Source of the DNA: Corbicula japonica
Taxonomy: Eukaryota; Mollusca; Bivalvia; Venerida; Cyrenidae
Direction: 5' to 3'
Length of the DNA stretch: 64,000 nucleotides
Assembly: GCA_038501625.1 (NCBI GenBank)
Contig: JAZAYU010000203.1
Location: 620,001-684,000, forward strand
Position numbers and translations under genes: made by a program. This document shows positions 33,200 through 45,037 of this stretch, in pieces (positions within the stretch are counted from its first letter, which is position 1; each line of letters begins with the position of its first letter). The notes beneath the pieces are model-generated. The model was given only the letters and a program-made list of their open reading frames with translations, made no database searches and was not told the DNA's origin.

Positions 33200-34333
33200 A
33201 TAACAAAACAACAGTATTCCCTTGTAAGCTCATTTACCCCTTCCCTTAGTTTTATTTACAAACCTGTTTGGATGAAGACAGATAATTCTCAAATAATAAT
33301 AGCATAACTGTTATTTAATCTATCGTTTGTGATAACCACTGATAATGCTATCTTTTATTGAAGGTATAAGCATTGGAGGAATAATACTCACAGAGGCAGA
33401 GAACAATGTGCAAAAATCACTTAAACGCAATAATTCCACACATTCCCTTATTTTTCCTGCAATCTTATTTATTTAATTTTCCCCTCCTTGCAGTCTCTGT
33501 TGGGAATCTGTTTTAATAAGCCTTCCACCGGCTACATTCGATTCGAAAGATGTACACTTAATGGTTCTAATAAACTGTGACATTCAGTCAGAAAGCGTTA
33601 TGATAACGTTACCCGTTTAAATAAGACGCAATGGGATATTTAATATTCAAGCATTAATTATGATAATTTTCCAAAGATTCAGTGTGTTAGGATGTTTTGA
33701 GTTACCTACTCTACGGAGTAAATATTGACAACATGTTTAATTTTGTAGATGACGCAGGCAGATATTCATTCATGCTTTACTGGTTTAAGAAATATTGCAT
33801 CACTTTCTGACAGTAATATATTCTGCAGTTCGTAAAAGTTTCATCCAGTGTGTTCTTAGGTATCCAGTACGAAGATAAAAGGGGCATACAGGATTCATAA
33901 ATGTGAACTCACGAAAATTGAAGGGTCATTCAGGATCCGAATGTATATTCTCATTATCCACTACAAAGGTAACCCTAACCCTAACCCAACGGTATTTTAT
34001 TTTTAATTTTTTAGCTCGGCGTTCTCTGTGATTCAGTTTTTATATTTTAGATCCACTGTTTACGTTTCATTTTCTTCAATTCCACCCATTGCTTTTTTTA
34101 CCTTTTGAGCCAACACAATCATAACTCATGCTGTCTTCTCTCTGCTCTTTTGCTGTTCATGGAACCTGTGTTTTCGTGTGTTTATTCTTGCCAATTTAAC
34201 CTTTTTTAAAGTGAAAAAATCGATTTTGTATTCCATTTTTTATTTCTATTAAGCCCAAAGCTTAAATATTACGTCTTAAAACCAAGCAAAATAGTCTTAA
34301 CAGAAGGTTTAGTGATACGCTTAGATTTTCCTT
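33200..34333. other. No gene; short interstitial telomere-like motif
   Basis: AT-rich. TAACCCTAACCCTAACCC at about 33970-33987 is three units of the metazoan telomere repeat. Nothing else is supported. Confidence 0.55.
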
Positions 34334-34790
34334 CAAAAGGTGAAATATGCATATCAGGAATCGCCACATTCAGAAAAAAAACAGCCTCCCCACACAGTCA
34401 AGAAGAAGAGAGGGAGAGAGCAAGGTTAATAAAATGATCAGGTTCAAAAGAGACACCACTAACAATTAACCAAAATGAGAACCCGAGGGGTTACCGCCTT
34501 GGAACGGTCAGTGGCAAATCAAATTGCCACTGGGGGTTTAAACCAGGTTCTAGGGTGCACCAACCTCACACTTGCCCCAACAGGTTCTCATATCACAAAA
34601 CAAATACAAGTTGTCCAACCCACTTATTGGCTCAACAATGTTGCATGCTAAAGCACACAAACATATAAAACATAAGAATTTAATAGCATTGCAAAGCCAA
34701 AGGCCGGGTACTCAATGATCTTACCGAGACCAGATTTCCTGGAGTAAAATCAGCAAGAACACGATGACAGGGATAAAAGAAACAAATCGA

Positions 34791-34834
34791 GCTTCTAGGT
34801 TCTTTTAAGAAAAGATTTCCCCATAAACCTTCAT
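34791..34834 (-). promoter_or_regulatory. SECIS-like hairpin in Naiad 3' UTR, copy 3 (candidate)
   Basis: This is the same arrangement as at 15877-15919. Here the 5' arm is AGGTTTATGGGG, giving a 6 bp outer stem with AGAACCT. It is located ~40 nt after the RT termination region, as expected for a eukaryotic SECIS. Confidence 0.35.
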
Positions 34835-34924
34835 AAACTCTTAAACCCCTGCCACCGTTGTGCAACCAAAGAGGTAAGCATCATGATCAACTGTAGAAGG
34901 GTTAATCACCAGGCATGCAGAGCG

Positions 34925-36394
34925 CTATAAAATATCATGTTGGTAACCTTTCTTTTTAAATTTACAGATGGTTTTTACGAATAACCGGGAGAAATTAACA
35001 TTGCCCTTTATCTTCTTAAGTTTATAAATTAAATCTCCATAAAAAACTGGCTGTGAAATACCTTGTTGCAATAGTGATTTTAAACTGCACCTGTATTTAT
35101 GAATTAGATCTGGGTATCGACGATAAAACTTGCAAAATGTTTTCCTTAATTTGTGATACCGACAACCTTGTTTAAAGAGTTTTTCTGTAATGCAAAGATT
35201 ACGTTCATTGAAATCATTAATATCGTTGCAAGCTCTTGAAAAGCGAACAAGCTGTGAAATATAAACCCCGTAAGATGTTGCACGGGGAACATCGCCGTCT
35301 AAAAACGGAAAATTTACTATATTAAAATTAAAATCATCTCTTTTATCATATATTTTAGTAGTGACATAACCATTTTCAATTGACAGATTTAGATCGAGAA
35401 AGTTTGCTTGCTGTTCTGAAGTGTTCGCTTTATTAAGTTGTAGTTCTTTAGGGTAGATCTTAGTAACCAGTAATGGAAAATGGTTATTATCTATATTTAA
35501 TAAATCATCAAGGTACCTCGAGGTGTTGTTAAAAGCTGTAAGAATATCATCTTGATGTTCAGTAGAAAGAGATAACATAAAGTCTCTTTCATAACAGTAT
35601 AAAAATAGATCAGCAACAAGGGGTGCACAATTAGTACCCATTGGGATGCCTATTACTTGTTTATAAATAGAGGTACCGAATCTAACATAAATATTATCTT
35701 GTAAGAAAGTAAGCGACTCTATTAGGTCTTGACAAGTCCATAAAGTATAATTATCATAAGAACCATCTGTAAAAAATGCCCTATGTTCATTACAAGCGAT
35801 GAAGGTTTTATTTTCTTTAGCAAACGTTTTTTCAATGAGACTGGTTAGTTTGTCTCTTATTAAATTATGAGGGAGCGAGGTATATAAAGTTGAGAAATCA
35901 TAAGTAGACAAACAGAGCGCCTGAAAATTATTTGATTTAAGCTTTTTCAAAACGTCATTTGAATTTTTAATCGACCAAAATAATTTTTTGCCGGAAGTTT
36001 CAAAAACCTTATCGCAATACCTAATTACATGTTCTTTAATAGCTGTAAGACAAGAAGTTAAGAGCACAGATAATTTAGTAGTAGTGCAAGAACTAGAGTT
36101 AGCAATAAATCTTGCTTTGTACGATGTTTTATGCATTTTAGGCAACCAATACATAGTAGGTACTTTGTCTTGTTTCGGCTCGATACTGATTCTAAATTTT
36201 GTAATTTGTAGAGTGTGTGCAGTAACAATATCACTCTCAGATGAAGAAGTCAGTGCATAAGCATTAGTGCTGTTCAGTTCTTCAGTTTGAATATTAATAT
36301 AGTGCACCCGTCCCACTATAATTACATTATTAGCAGCCTTATCAGCAGGTGTTAAAACAAATTTGTTATGAAAGTCTTGAATTCCTTTTTTCAA
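34925..36394 (-). CDS. Reverse transcriptase region of Naiad-type element
   Basis: 489 codons. In order: FVLTPADKAANNVIIV (conserved PLE N-terminal RT block), VPTMYWLPKMHKTSYKARFI, YDFSTLYTSLPHN with the motif A aspartate, the FFTDGSYDNYTLWTCQDLIE insertion, GIPMGTNCAPLVADLF (motif B), RYLDDLLNID (motif C), FLDLNLSIENG and a basic thumb. These are the Penelope-like RT motifs, related to telomerase RT. The frame stops at YQHDIL by CAG to TAG. Other copies continue for ~35 residues to LFGCT..AGV. The annotated start is only the first Met after an upstream TAA; the natural protein extends upstream through the linker. Confidence 0.9.
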   Translation of the reverse strand: MKKGIQDFHNKFVLTPADKAANNVIIVGRVHYINIQTEELNSTNAYALTSSSESDIVTAHTLQITKFRISIEPKQDKVPTMYWLPKMHKTSYKARFIANSSSCTTTKLSVLLTSCLTAIKEHVIRYCDKVFETSGKKLFWSIKNSNDVLKKLKSNNFQALCLSTYDFSTLYTSLPHNLIRDKLTSLIEKTFAKENKTFIACNEHRAFFTDGSYDNYTLWTCQDLIESLTFLQDNIYVRFGTSIYKQVIGIPMGTNCAPLVADLFLYCYERDFMLSLSTEHQDDILTAFNNTSRYLDDLLNIDNNHFPLLVTKIYPKELQLNKANTSEQQANFLDLNLSIENGYVTTKIYDKRDDFNFNIVNFPFLDGDVPRATSYGVYISQLVRFSRACNDINDFNERNLCITEKLFKQGCRYHKLRKTFCKFYRRYPDLIHKYRCSLKSLLQQGISQPVFYGDLIYKLKKIKGNVNFSRLFVKTICKFKKKGYQHDIL

Positions 36395-36725
36395 ATGACG
36401 AAAGTTTAAACGAGGTCGAGGTGGTAATTAAGCAATGTTTCTTTCATAAAATGATATACGAGTGTCTATTATTTTGAATATGTGTTTTTTTCCAGTTAGA
36501 ATGTGCATTAGGCTCAGCATGTTCTCTTTTGCACCATTTATTGCAAAATAGGTTTAAAGACACAGCAATTTCTGCACGACATGCATTAAAATCAATTTTG
36601 GATGGAATTCTATATTTGGGACCTTTAGAAATTAAATTACGAATTCTAGAGTCTTTGATTACATTAAGATCACCGGTAACAATATGACCGACAGGCTTAT
36701 AGCAATATTTAGAAGTTAAACACTC

Positions 36726-37211
36726 TCAAGATTTTGGTATATTATCAATGATCCGTAAATCAGAGGTAATTTTATTGTAATTAAAAAATGTATTTCTAGT
36801 TGGTTTGTTGTATTTATAACAAACCATTGGCGATTCAGTATTCTTAAAATAATTAGGAACAGCCGATTGAACTGTTTCATCTTTAAATATACTAGGAAGG
36901 TCAGATAAATCTATTCCTTTATTTAAAAAAGACATTTTTAGGAAATGTCTTTTATGGTCAGATTCCAAGTCAATGTGTGGCCTGAGAACATGCCGAGTAT
37001 AACACTGAATCAGACTAGCAACATCGTAAAAAGGATTGGTTCTTATGACGATGTCGTCGGCTTCCTCATCCAGTTTCTGCAGACTTGATATAGAAAGAGA
37101 AGCCAACCTAGATAGCATGGCGTGTCTGCCAGATTGTTTTAAAATGATATGTAGGTCATTAATAGAACAACGAAAAAAAAAAGTCATTTGTGGCAAAACT
37201 ACACTGACCAT
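36726..37211 (-). pseudogene. Naiad linker region ending at the UGA of the CxC motif
   Basis: This is the homologue of 9751-10033 plus 14155-14319. It reads through ASLSISSLQKLDEEADD, FKDETVQSAVPNYF and SPMVCYKYNKPTRN to IPKS, then TGA at 36726-36728. The same frame then continues ECLTSKYCYKPVGHIVTGDLN for more than 80 codons. The TGA occupies the first position of the CxC motif. The N-terminal MVSVVLPQMTFFFRC part is out of the real frame because of a long T run. Confidence 0.75.
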
Positions 37212-37259
37212 ACAACATATTTTTTTAAAACGATTTCAAGTTGAAGTGTAAAAAATATC

Positions 37260-39250
37260 CGGCATTTTAAACGGTATTTTAAAAGAAGTTATCAATAAAA
37301 ATCGATACAGAGAAAATTTAAAACTAACTCAATAACTTGAAGATGAAGACTCGCACCGTAAGGCAACAGCGCCTAGCAATGTAAATTCAAACACGCTAAC
37401 GATTGAGCTTCTAGGTAAGATTCCCAAAATGCTAGGTAAGATGTCCAAAAATTGATGAAAATCGTCTGAGAGGAGTTTGAATATTGATATCTGAAAATAA
37501 TGTCCTTTAAAATTTTAATTTAAGTTGAAAATACTTATTATTATATAAATTTATAAACTCGTACCCATCTGTCAATTAATTTTGTTTTCCCAAAACAAAC
37601 TTTTATCGCGCATAAATTTTCCAATTTGAAAGGCCAGGGGCTCTTCTCTTTTTTTCTGATGAAAAGCCCTGATAACAGAATTGTTGAAAGGGTCACCCTG
37701 ATAATCGTAAACAACGTAACATTACATCGGCAATCAGTTATTTACTTATAACAACGTGGATGGTTTTTGCGACGATCGCAATACTGATATTGCTCATACT
37801 GTGAATTGAACTCGTATTGTACAACATCAGCGTCTAGCCATACCAGTAATCAGAACACGCTTTTGGAATCTGAAACCTACAGAAATAGCCGGGACAACCC
37901 AACCCCAACCAACCCCAACCAACCCCAACCCCTGAAAAAATTGCGCTACCAACCGTTCTAATCTGGATCATCGTTACATGACGTCGGTAAGGGATTTTAT
38001 AGACGTTTCAGTTATAATGGCACCATTCAGCTTTATGTTTTGAGATGTAAATTTAATCTATCCGCTCTTTCTGTTTTTATAGATCATTAGATTAAAACGA
38101 TGATATTGTACATATAAGTCTTTCAAATTCATTATTAAAAAATTCTTTTATCTTCGGTCGATACGCCACTGAACTAAGAACGATATTATTACGAAAATAC
38201 TGCGTTTAAAAGTTTCCATCTCACCGTCATATGCAACACCCATCAACACACATCGCTTATGCTGGATCTTAGTTTGCACTGTTTAATAAGTTGTACTTCA
38301 ATCCGGTGCTAGTGTGGCTTCGGCGGCTTATGAAAATGCTTTATTCGACCGATACTGCATTATTTTTATAATTTTTATTTTCGATAACCAACATAGTTGC
38401 CTTTTTATCTATTATATTAAACAATTTGTGTACAATCACAATGTTCTCGAACCGCCTTTTCATCAAGTAACTAAATTCATTTTACGACTGTTAATTGTTT
38501 AAGTTAAACGTTAAAGAATAAAAATATGAATTAATTTCTATTAGCAGTTTAGACTTAAATGGATATTAATTTAATCAGTGCTCGTAACGCATTAAGTTAT
38601 GTTGCCGCTTGTGGCTGTTTCGTCTTCACGTGGCTATTTCCGATACGTCAATTTCATCACTCTCTTCCACTATCGGCTCATTACATTCACCTCTGTTACA
38701 GGCTGGGACTACTTTCAACTACTTTTACTTTTACTAAAAAATAGCTCACTTTTACATTTAAAATTGCTTGAGTTTCTTTGGTTTGAATGAAAGATAGTGA
38801 AGATCTGCCATTTGTTTAACCACAATCTTTCATTTTCATAATTATGACTGTACAAATAAAGGCTGTCGAGTTATGTAAAAAATCTTGACATTGAGAGTTT
38901 TGCTTAGATGTTAAGTGAGTGTCAGGAACGACAACTCTTCGAAGGAGATTGCTATTTCATTAAACCCATTTAGGTCAGGGGATAAAACTCTTGTTTATTA
39001 TGAAACAATGTTTACCCTTTATTACTTCCCTGTATGCGTCAAACCGCAAAATTTTCTATCGGACTACTAGTACTTTATCGTAACCTTCAATTCCACACAT
39101 CTCCTGAAAACCAGTGTGCTATCAGGATCGACGAGTCACTTAATGTGCTTTTATCAACAGCCTTCCAACCTGATTGTCGCCTACCAAATCGCAAAAGTAA
39201 ATGATGAACTTCACAATTGTCAAAGCATAATATTATATATACACAGTGTT
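37260..39250. other. No gene; SINE scraps and a dispersed duplicate
   Basis: 37343-37410 resembles the tRNA-like part of the SINE (CGCACCGT, AGCGCCTAGC). 37660-37960 carries its body phrase with a CAACCCCAAC run. 38669-38951 is a ~285 bp copy of 46986-47266. No coding signal. Confidence 0.45.
38669..38951 (+). repeat. Dispersed repeat, first copy
   Basis: CTATCGGCTCATTACATTCACC through GGAACGACAACTCTTCGAAGGAGATTG is repeated with ~85-90% apparent identity at 46986-47266, in the same orientation. Open frames differ between copies, so coding is unlikely. Confidence 0.75.
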
Positions 39251-39257
39251 ATAAAAA

Positions 39258-39328
39258 AGTAATATATGCCTATCAGGAATCGTCACACTCACAAAACACA
39301 GCCTCCCCACGCAGCGAAAAAGAAGAGA

Positions 39329-39400
<72 letters not shown>

Positions 39401-39489
39401 CATGTTTGTTATAAGTATGTCAATTCAAATAGGACACCACAAACAACTAACGAAAAAGAGAACCTTTGGGGATACCGCCTTGGAAAACA
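39258..39489 (-). mobile_element. Naiad 3' terminal fragment with expanded (GA)n
   Basis: The terminal ATGCCTATCAGGAATCGTCAC end, ACACAGCCTCCCCACGCAGC, and the ACTAACGAAAAAGAGAACC to TACCGCCTTGG segment identify it. The normally short GAAGAGAGGGGGAGAGAG stretch has grown into a pure GA run (39332-39399). Confidence 0.8.
39332..39399. repeat. (GA)n microsatellite inside a Naiad tail
   Basis: About 68 bp of pure GA, grown within the purine-rich stretch that is short in other copies. Confidence 0.95.
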
Positions 39490-39939
39490 TGGAAAGAGTT
39501 GATATCCCGCGTAAGACATAGTTTAATGAAGATAAGTGTTTTGTATCGTGATATCAAATTCGTATTCACTAAAATGACATCTTTAGTCATTTTGCGACCC
39601 TAACTAAAAGTGTAATGAATCATGCTTTGTGTATCGACTCTTTCTAAAGAATCTTTTTCGGGAAAACCACTGTTGCTTATGTACGGTGTTGCGAGCCGTC
39701 ATGAGATCTAACATTTAATTAGATTGATTTAGCGAAATTTCGATAACTTGACATTCACATTTCAAGCATGTTAATTTTAATATTGGTTATAAGCACACGT
39801 GTTATTTGATATCGGCATGTTTTCTTGACGAGTATTGACCTATAGCATTATATTTAATTTGATATATCTGCTATTACATCATTGTTGCTTTCATATAATT
39901 GACGGTTTACAAACCCGTAATCAGTTATAAATGTTATGT

Positions 39940-41410
39940 ACATGCATATTACTGCCCATGCCGCCTAGCCCCGGCATGAGCGCAACTCAATATTTACAAC
40001 ACTTAACAGTACAATTTTGACTGTCCCAAACGATGGTGTGTATATGGCGGTGAACATAGAACCTTCAATGCGGTATTTTCAGATTAATACCATTCCATGT
40101 TCAGCAGCGTATGGTCCCCAGATAAAAGAACGGGTTTGTCCTAAACGAGAAAAGTATGGGCAGAACAAACCAAAATAGAATTTTGAAAGTGGATCTGAGA
40201 ATATTTATCCTGCAAATCGCAGACAACGCCAAATGCAAAATTTTAATGCAGGAAGTATATTCTTGGGGTGATTGAACAATATCCCAATCTATAATGGCTG
40301 GGATATAGAAACCATTCATCTATAAACTGGCCGAAATATTTAAACAAAAGAAATTTTAGAAGTATTATTTACATAGTACATATTAAGTATCGAGCTCAAC
40401 GACCTTCAAATAGTTGAAAAGGAAACTTTAAAACCATCGAACACGACAAATATGAAAATATTGCATGCACGGTTTGATTGAGCCTGTTCATGAACAGTAA
40501 CGGAAATGCATATTACTGCCCTGGTGGAGCGAAACTCCATATTTACACCAACAAACAGTACAATTTTGACTGTCCCAAACGATGGTGTGTATATGGCGGT
40601 GAACATGGAACCTTCAATGCGGTATTTTCAGATAAATATCATTCCATGTCCAGCGGCGTACGGTCCCCAGATAAAAGAATGAGAAAACAATGGGCGGAAC
40701 TAAACAGAATAAAATTTTGACAGGGGATCTTAGAATATAAATCCTGCATATCACAGGCAACGCCTAAGGCAATATTTAAAAAGCAGGAAGTATATCCTAG
40801 GGGTGATTGAACAATATCCGAATCAATTTAGGCCGGGAAATTGAAACCACCCATCTCAAAACTGGCCGAAATATTATAACAAAGGTTATTTTAGAAGTAC
40901 TATTAAAAAGTACATCATCGTACTCAACGACCTTCAAAAGGTCATAATTGATAACAGCACTGATTGAATGTGCGGAGAGACATTTTACAGCCGCCACACG
41001 GCACAAGCAACTCTACTGTGGAATTGAAATACATAAAAAGGAAACTTTGAAAGCCATGGAACACGGCAAATATGAAAATATTGCAGGCACGGTTTCATTG
41101 AGTCTGTTCATGGACAGTAATGAAAATGCATATTACTGCCCAAAAACGCCTAGCCCCGGGTTGAGCACAACTCAATATTTACACCAGTAAACAGTTCAAT
41201 TTTGACCGTTACCATAAAACCAATATCATTAAATGTTCATGAACATGCCGCATTGAAATTCCATGTTTACCGTCATATGCAAACCTTCGTTTGGGATGAC
41301 ATTTTACTGGTACATTTACTTTTTGTAAATATTGAGTTGCGCTAAAACCGGGGCTAAGAGCAATGGAAATGAATATGCTGTTTTGTCCAGGAGCATGTTA
41401 AGTCAATCTG
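39940..41410 (+). repeat. Dispersed repeat family X, two-plus tandem units
   Basis: Units start with GCATATTACTGCCC, then TTGAGCGCAACTCAATATTTAC, AGTACAATTTTGACTGTCCC, ATGGCGGTGAACAT and AACCTTCAATGCGGTATTTTCAG, and close with AACTTTGAAAGCCATGGAACACG and the GGTTTGATTGAGCCTG hairpin. Successive starts lie near 39945, 40505 and 41105. The 40960-41030 stretch (GCCGCCACACGGCACAAGCAAC) also occurs at 5' Naiad sequence near 8470 and next to the SINE near 23110. Confidence 0.75.
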
Positions 41411-41479
41411 AGCCTGGAATATTTTGATAACTGTAATGGCCAATGGCGTTTTCCCTGTCATGTTTTCATCGTCATTACT

Positions 41480-41580
41480 TGATTCCAGGTCTTGGTAAGA
41501 ACGATCATTCCGCCCTTTTGTTTTGCAATACAATTAGCTTCTTATGATTTCATATATTTGTGAGCTTTTGAATGCAACAA
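41480..41580 (+). mobile_element. Naiad 3' UTR scrap
   Basis: CAGGTCTTGGTAAGAACGATCATTCCGCCC... and AGCTTCTTATGATTTCATATATTTGTGAGC match the Naiad UTR phrase found near 15970-16070. Confidence 0.6.
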
Positions 41581-41800
41581 GAGGAGAAACAGGTTTAATC
41601 ATTGTTAATTAAATCTAGTTCTAGTTCATAAGGGAGGGGAAACAGGTTTAATCATTGTAATTTTAATCTAGTTCTAGTTCATTAGAAAGGAGAAACAGGT
41701 TTAATCATTGTTAATTTAATCTAGCTCTAGTTCATAAGGGAGGAGAAAACGGTTTAATCATTGTACATTTAATCTTGTTTCTAGTAATAAACTGAAGAGA
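41578..41800. repeat. ~54 bp tandem repeat, four units
   Basis: GGAGAAACAGGTTTAATCATTG, with TTAATCTAGTTCTAGTTCATA following it, recurs four times at about 54-58 bp spacing. Confidence 0.9.
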
Positions 41801-41809
41801 CATACTCCA

Positions 41810-43312
41810 CAAGCATTAAAATATGTATGTTAAATCGCTTTAAACGGAATTTGCATATTGAACTGGCGTAGAAATGATATATACATTGATCTTATGACAT
41901 TGTATATTACTTGAATGTTAAGAATACTTCTCTTACAAATTTCAAATGCCTTTTGTTTAGACGGCGTTCATACCCGTTTTATTAAATTGTGCCTCAATTG
42001 AATGATGAATGACAATACGATTCAATCTTTAAAATATTTCAAGTAATAAACTTTATGTGATTATTGATTTATGGTTGCTTCGTCTAATAGTTTTTATTTT
42101 TATAAAAGTTTCTTCCTGTATGTCAAACATCGGTTTAAGTTTGTTAAAGTCTTTGAACCATTATTATCTTTATCGTCCAGATATCAAATTTCAGTTTTGA
42201 AAATTCTTAAATGAATAGTTAAACAGAAACATGAGCCCTTTTGTTCAGTTACAATACACTCGTATAGAGATATCGATGTATTTAAGCAAATAAATGGAAA
42301 CGGGATTTTTATAGGAGTCGGTAATTGTGTTAATGTCATGCGATAAAACGCAGATTTAATGTAGGTAATAATTAAATGGTTGTCAACTTGGTATTCGGTT
42401 TTACCATTATTATTTTGGTAGATTTGTTATAAATATCTGTTATTTGAAAACAATCATACTTAATAAGAGTTACTTCTAATTGAAATTGTTCTCTTTTGTA
42501 TACATGAACCTTCAATTATTCATTTCTTTTATGAAATTTTGTACTTTCCGCGTGTGTGCGGTGAGCAATAGTGTGTATTTATAAAACCAAACATACAATA
42601 TCATGCAATATTTTCAAAATTCTTGAGATATGTGTCTTTCGCTTTTTCCTAATTATCAGACCTGCTTTGCTCTTATAAAGCTCTGTCATGCTTGTCCTGC
42701 TATAGATGTTATAACAATTACCAAAGGTTAGCTATTTGTCACATCTTCATCCACTCTCTATACTAATGTAACATCAAAATTTAATATTTTACTCCGCATA
42801 TTGGATTAAGAAACAAATTGTGCACTATAAATCTCGATAATATTTATTATTAAAAATACGAACTTTAATGGGTTTAAAAAAAAATAGTTTCGAAATTTAA
42901 TTAAATAATTTCAACATTTTTAAACTGAGTAAACATTCACTGCATTTTTCAACATAGCGTCAACACTGCAAGAATTTAAAATGGAGAATATAAGAAAAAT
43001 TTTGATTATAAATATGGTTATAAATCGCGAACGGGTCATAATCGAAATGCAGGTGCACCGGTAATTTATGCTCGTATACGATGGACGTATAAAAACGAAG
43101 GTGCACAGCTGTTTGAAATGGCGGTGCACCTGTATTTTATGGGTGCACCTGTAAATTTGTACGTCCGTCGCGTAAAATTATACGTCCATCGCCTAAATTT
43201 ACAGGTGCACCTTTAATTTACTTTTGAGCCTTTTCGTGCGCCATGCATACTAGGGTTGAAACATTCCAAGTAACAGTCTGAGAACACTTATACAATTGTA
43301 CGATTTCTTGCT
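41810..43312. other. No gene; palindromic GGTGCAC cluster at 43050-43216
   Basis: AT-rich. At 43050-43216 the heptamer GGTGCAC (or inverse) occurs five or six times together with ATACGTCCATCG/CGATGGACGTAT in both orientations, giving an imperfect inverted repeat. Confidence 0.5.
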
Positions 43313-45037
43313 TCATAATTTATTATTATAAGGTATAATGTCGTTTATGTTTCTAGAAAATTTCATTTGATCTGCATTAAAATGATCGTATGTGTGGTAT
43401 GTCACCGCTTTATCACTGACTTTTAAATGATCACCTTTCATATAACGCTTGCAAAATTCCCATCGGAATCTGTTTTCAAATCGCCAAACTATCATGTGAA
43501 ACAGGTTGGTTAAACACCACTGCAGTGGAAACTTTGTCACGTGAAGCGTCTTATCTGATTTATCCTGGAAGTAGACGGATGGCAGAATAGTGATACCACT
43601 GTCTACGTGTTCAGATGCCGTTACTTCTATATAATGCCTGAGAACTTTTGTTAGTGCACCTGGTCCTGTGCAGTGAAATGCCCATTCACATTTATTTTGT
43701 TCGAAAAGAGGTAAAACACCTAAGATATATAAAAAGAATGGATGCTCTTTTTGACAGAAAACTGATGCTGTACTAACAATGGGTTTGGCATGATAAAAAA
43801 ATTCGTGTTCTGGTGGTTCATATGAAAACAGACACGTTGGCACTGATATTTCACTGTCTAAAGCAGATCGTTGATTATTTCCAGAAGAAAGAGAGTTCTT
43901 TAAGAAAGTGTCAATCGGTTTGACCGACACGGTGTCCATGTCAAAATATGCTCCGCCATACACGTACAAAACTGCATAACGTAAAATGTCCGATTTTTCT
44001 GTGACACCTAAAACAGATAAAATGTAGTTTATATCATTATTATTCAAAGGCGTTTTGCACTGTAGTAAACTAATTTTACACAACTGTCATAACTTCTGAA
44101 GTTGTCAATTTCAATGTAGAAGATAATTCAAAAGCAGCCGTTCTTTTATAGATTTATTATTAAACACTATCATTTAAAAAGTTTTAACATAAGTAGGCAA
44201 GTCTTTATTCATGAAGTCTGGACTAATCAATATAAACATGCTATGTCAATATGAATATATAGACGAATTTTATTTCGACGAAATACTTCTGCTGTCTTTA
44301 GAAGATTTTGATTGAATGACAAACTGAACGCCACTACGGTTGAAATAGACGTTCACAAAATGAAAACTACAGAAAGGCGGTGGCCGCATTATAATAATTT
44401 ACTGACACCCCGTCCCCGCAAAAATGTTGTCAACTAACAAGGTCAATATGTGCAAGGTGGAGAGAAACTAAAACTGCAGAGTTTTGAGGTCAACAGAACT
44501 TCAATTTGCTATACTTGTATTACTAGTGTAAAATCAACTATTGTAATAACACTGCGGAAATGTTAGACAGACAGTATTTACAAGCAATTTAGCTAAAGAA
44601 TTTAATAACAGATGTAAGAGGCTTCACTTCTAATAAAACATCATGTAATACACAACCGAATCTTTGAAATAATTATTTACCTACCAGTTCGGTCAAAGAA
44701 TGGAAGAAGATCTGGAAATTTTGTTTTCAGTAGATTTCTTCCAGACTCCCATGTCCACAAAACGTACTTCCATTCAGGGTAAGGGTTGTCTCTTGTAAGA
44801 TTATATATATTATCTATATAAACGTTCGGTATACTCTGATTGTGCCATACTTGGTGTATTATTCTTGGAATATGCGCTCGGTGTATAGTCAAGTATTCCT
44901 GGTGGACTTGTGGAAGGACAAACAACATGGAATTGTATCTCGGCCATTGCTGAATAAATGATGTGTATATTCGTAGAAACAACACTGTACATAATGTGAA
45001 ACAGGTCGCTTTTAGTTTGTTCGTCTTGAATGACCAC
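43313..45037 (-). CDS. DXD-motif glycosyltransferase A (two exons visible)
   Basis: Exons are 45037-44685 and 44007-43313 (minus), joined across a 677 bp intron with donor GTAGGT and acceptor TGTTTTAG, phase 1 within a Gly codon (DRTG / VTEKSD). About 349 codons. Exon 1 has a basic start, a hydrophobic anchor (ATCFTLCTVLFLRIY), a stem, IPRIIHQVWHN and NPYPEWKYVLWTWE. Exon 2 has KSDILRYAVLYVYGG, the DXD in FDMDTV, FHCTGPGALTKVL and YHTYDHF near the end. This is the Gly_transf_sug (OCH1-like) fold, so a Golgi type II sugar transferase is expected; substrate unknown. An acceptor site right at codon RW suggests a further 5' exon outside the homologous part. No lesions seen. Confidence 0.85.

Larger units (their letters stand above)
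34334..37195 (-). mobile_element. Naiad-type Penelope-like element, best-preserved RT copy (copy 3), 5'-truncated
   Basis: On the minus strand it contains the linker (37211-36728), the CxC site, the RT frame (36394-34925), and a complete 3' UTR ending AAAAGGTGAAATATGCATATC at 34334. It lacks the GIY-YIG endonuclease, so it is 5' truncated near 37195. Single lesions are one TAA upstream of the RT frame, a frameshift in an A-run near 36495, and a premature TAG at 34925. It supplies the reference for judging the other copies. Confidence 0.9.

Noticed and set aside
32767..33211. Poly-Asn, poly-Ile and poly-Tyr frames
   Set aside because: Products of the (AAT)n microsatellite.
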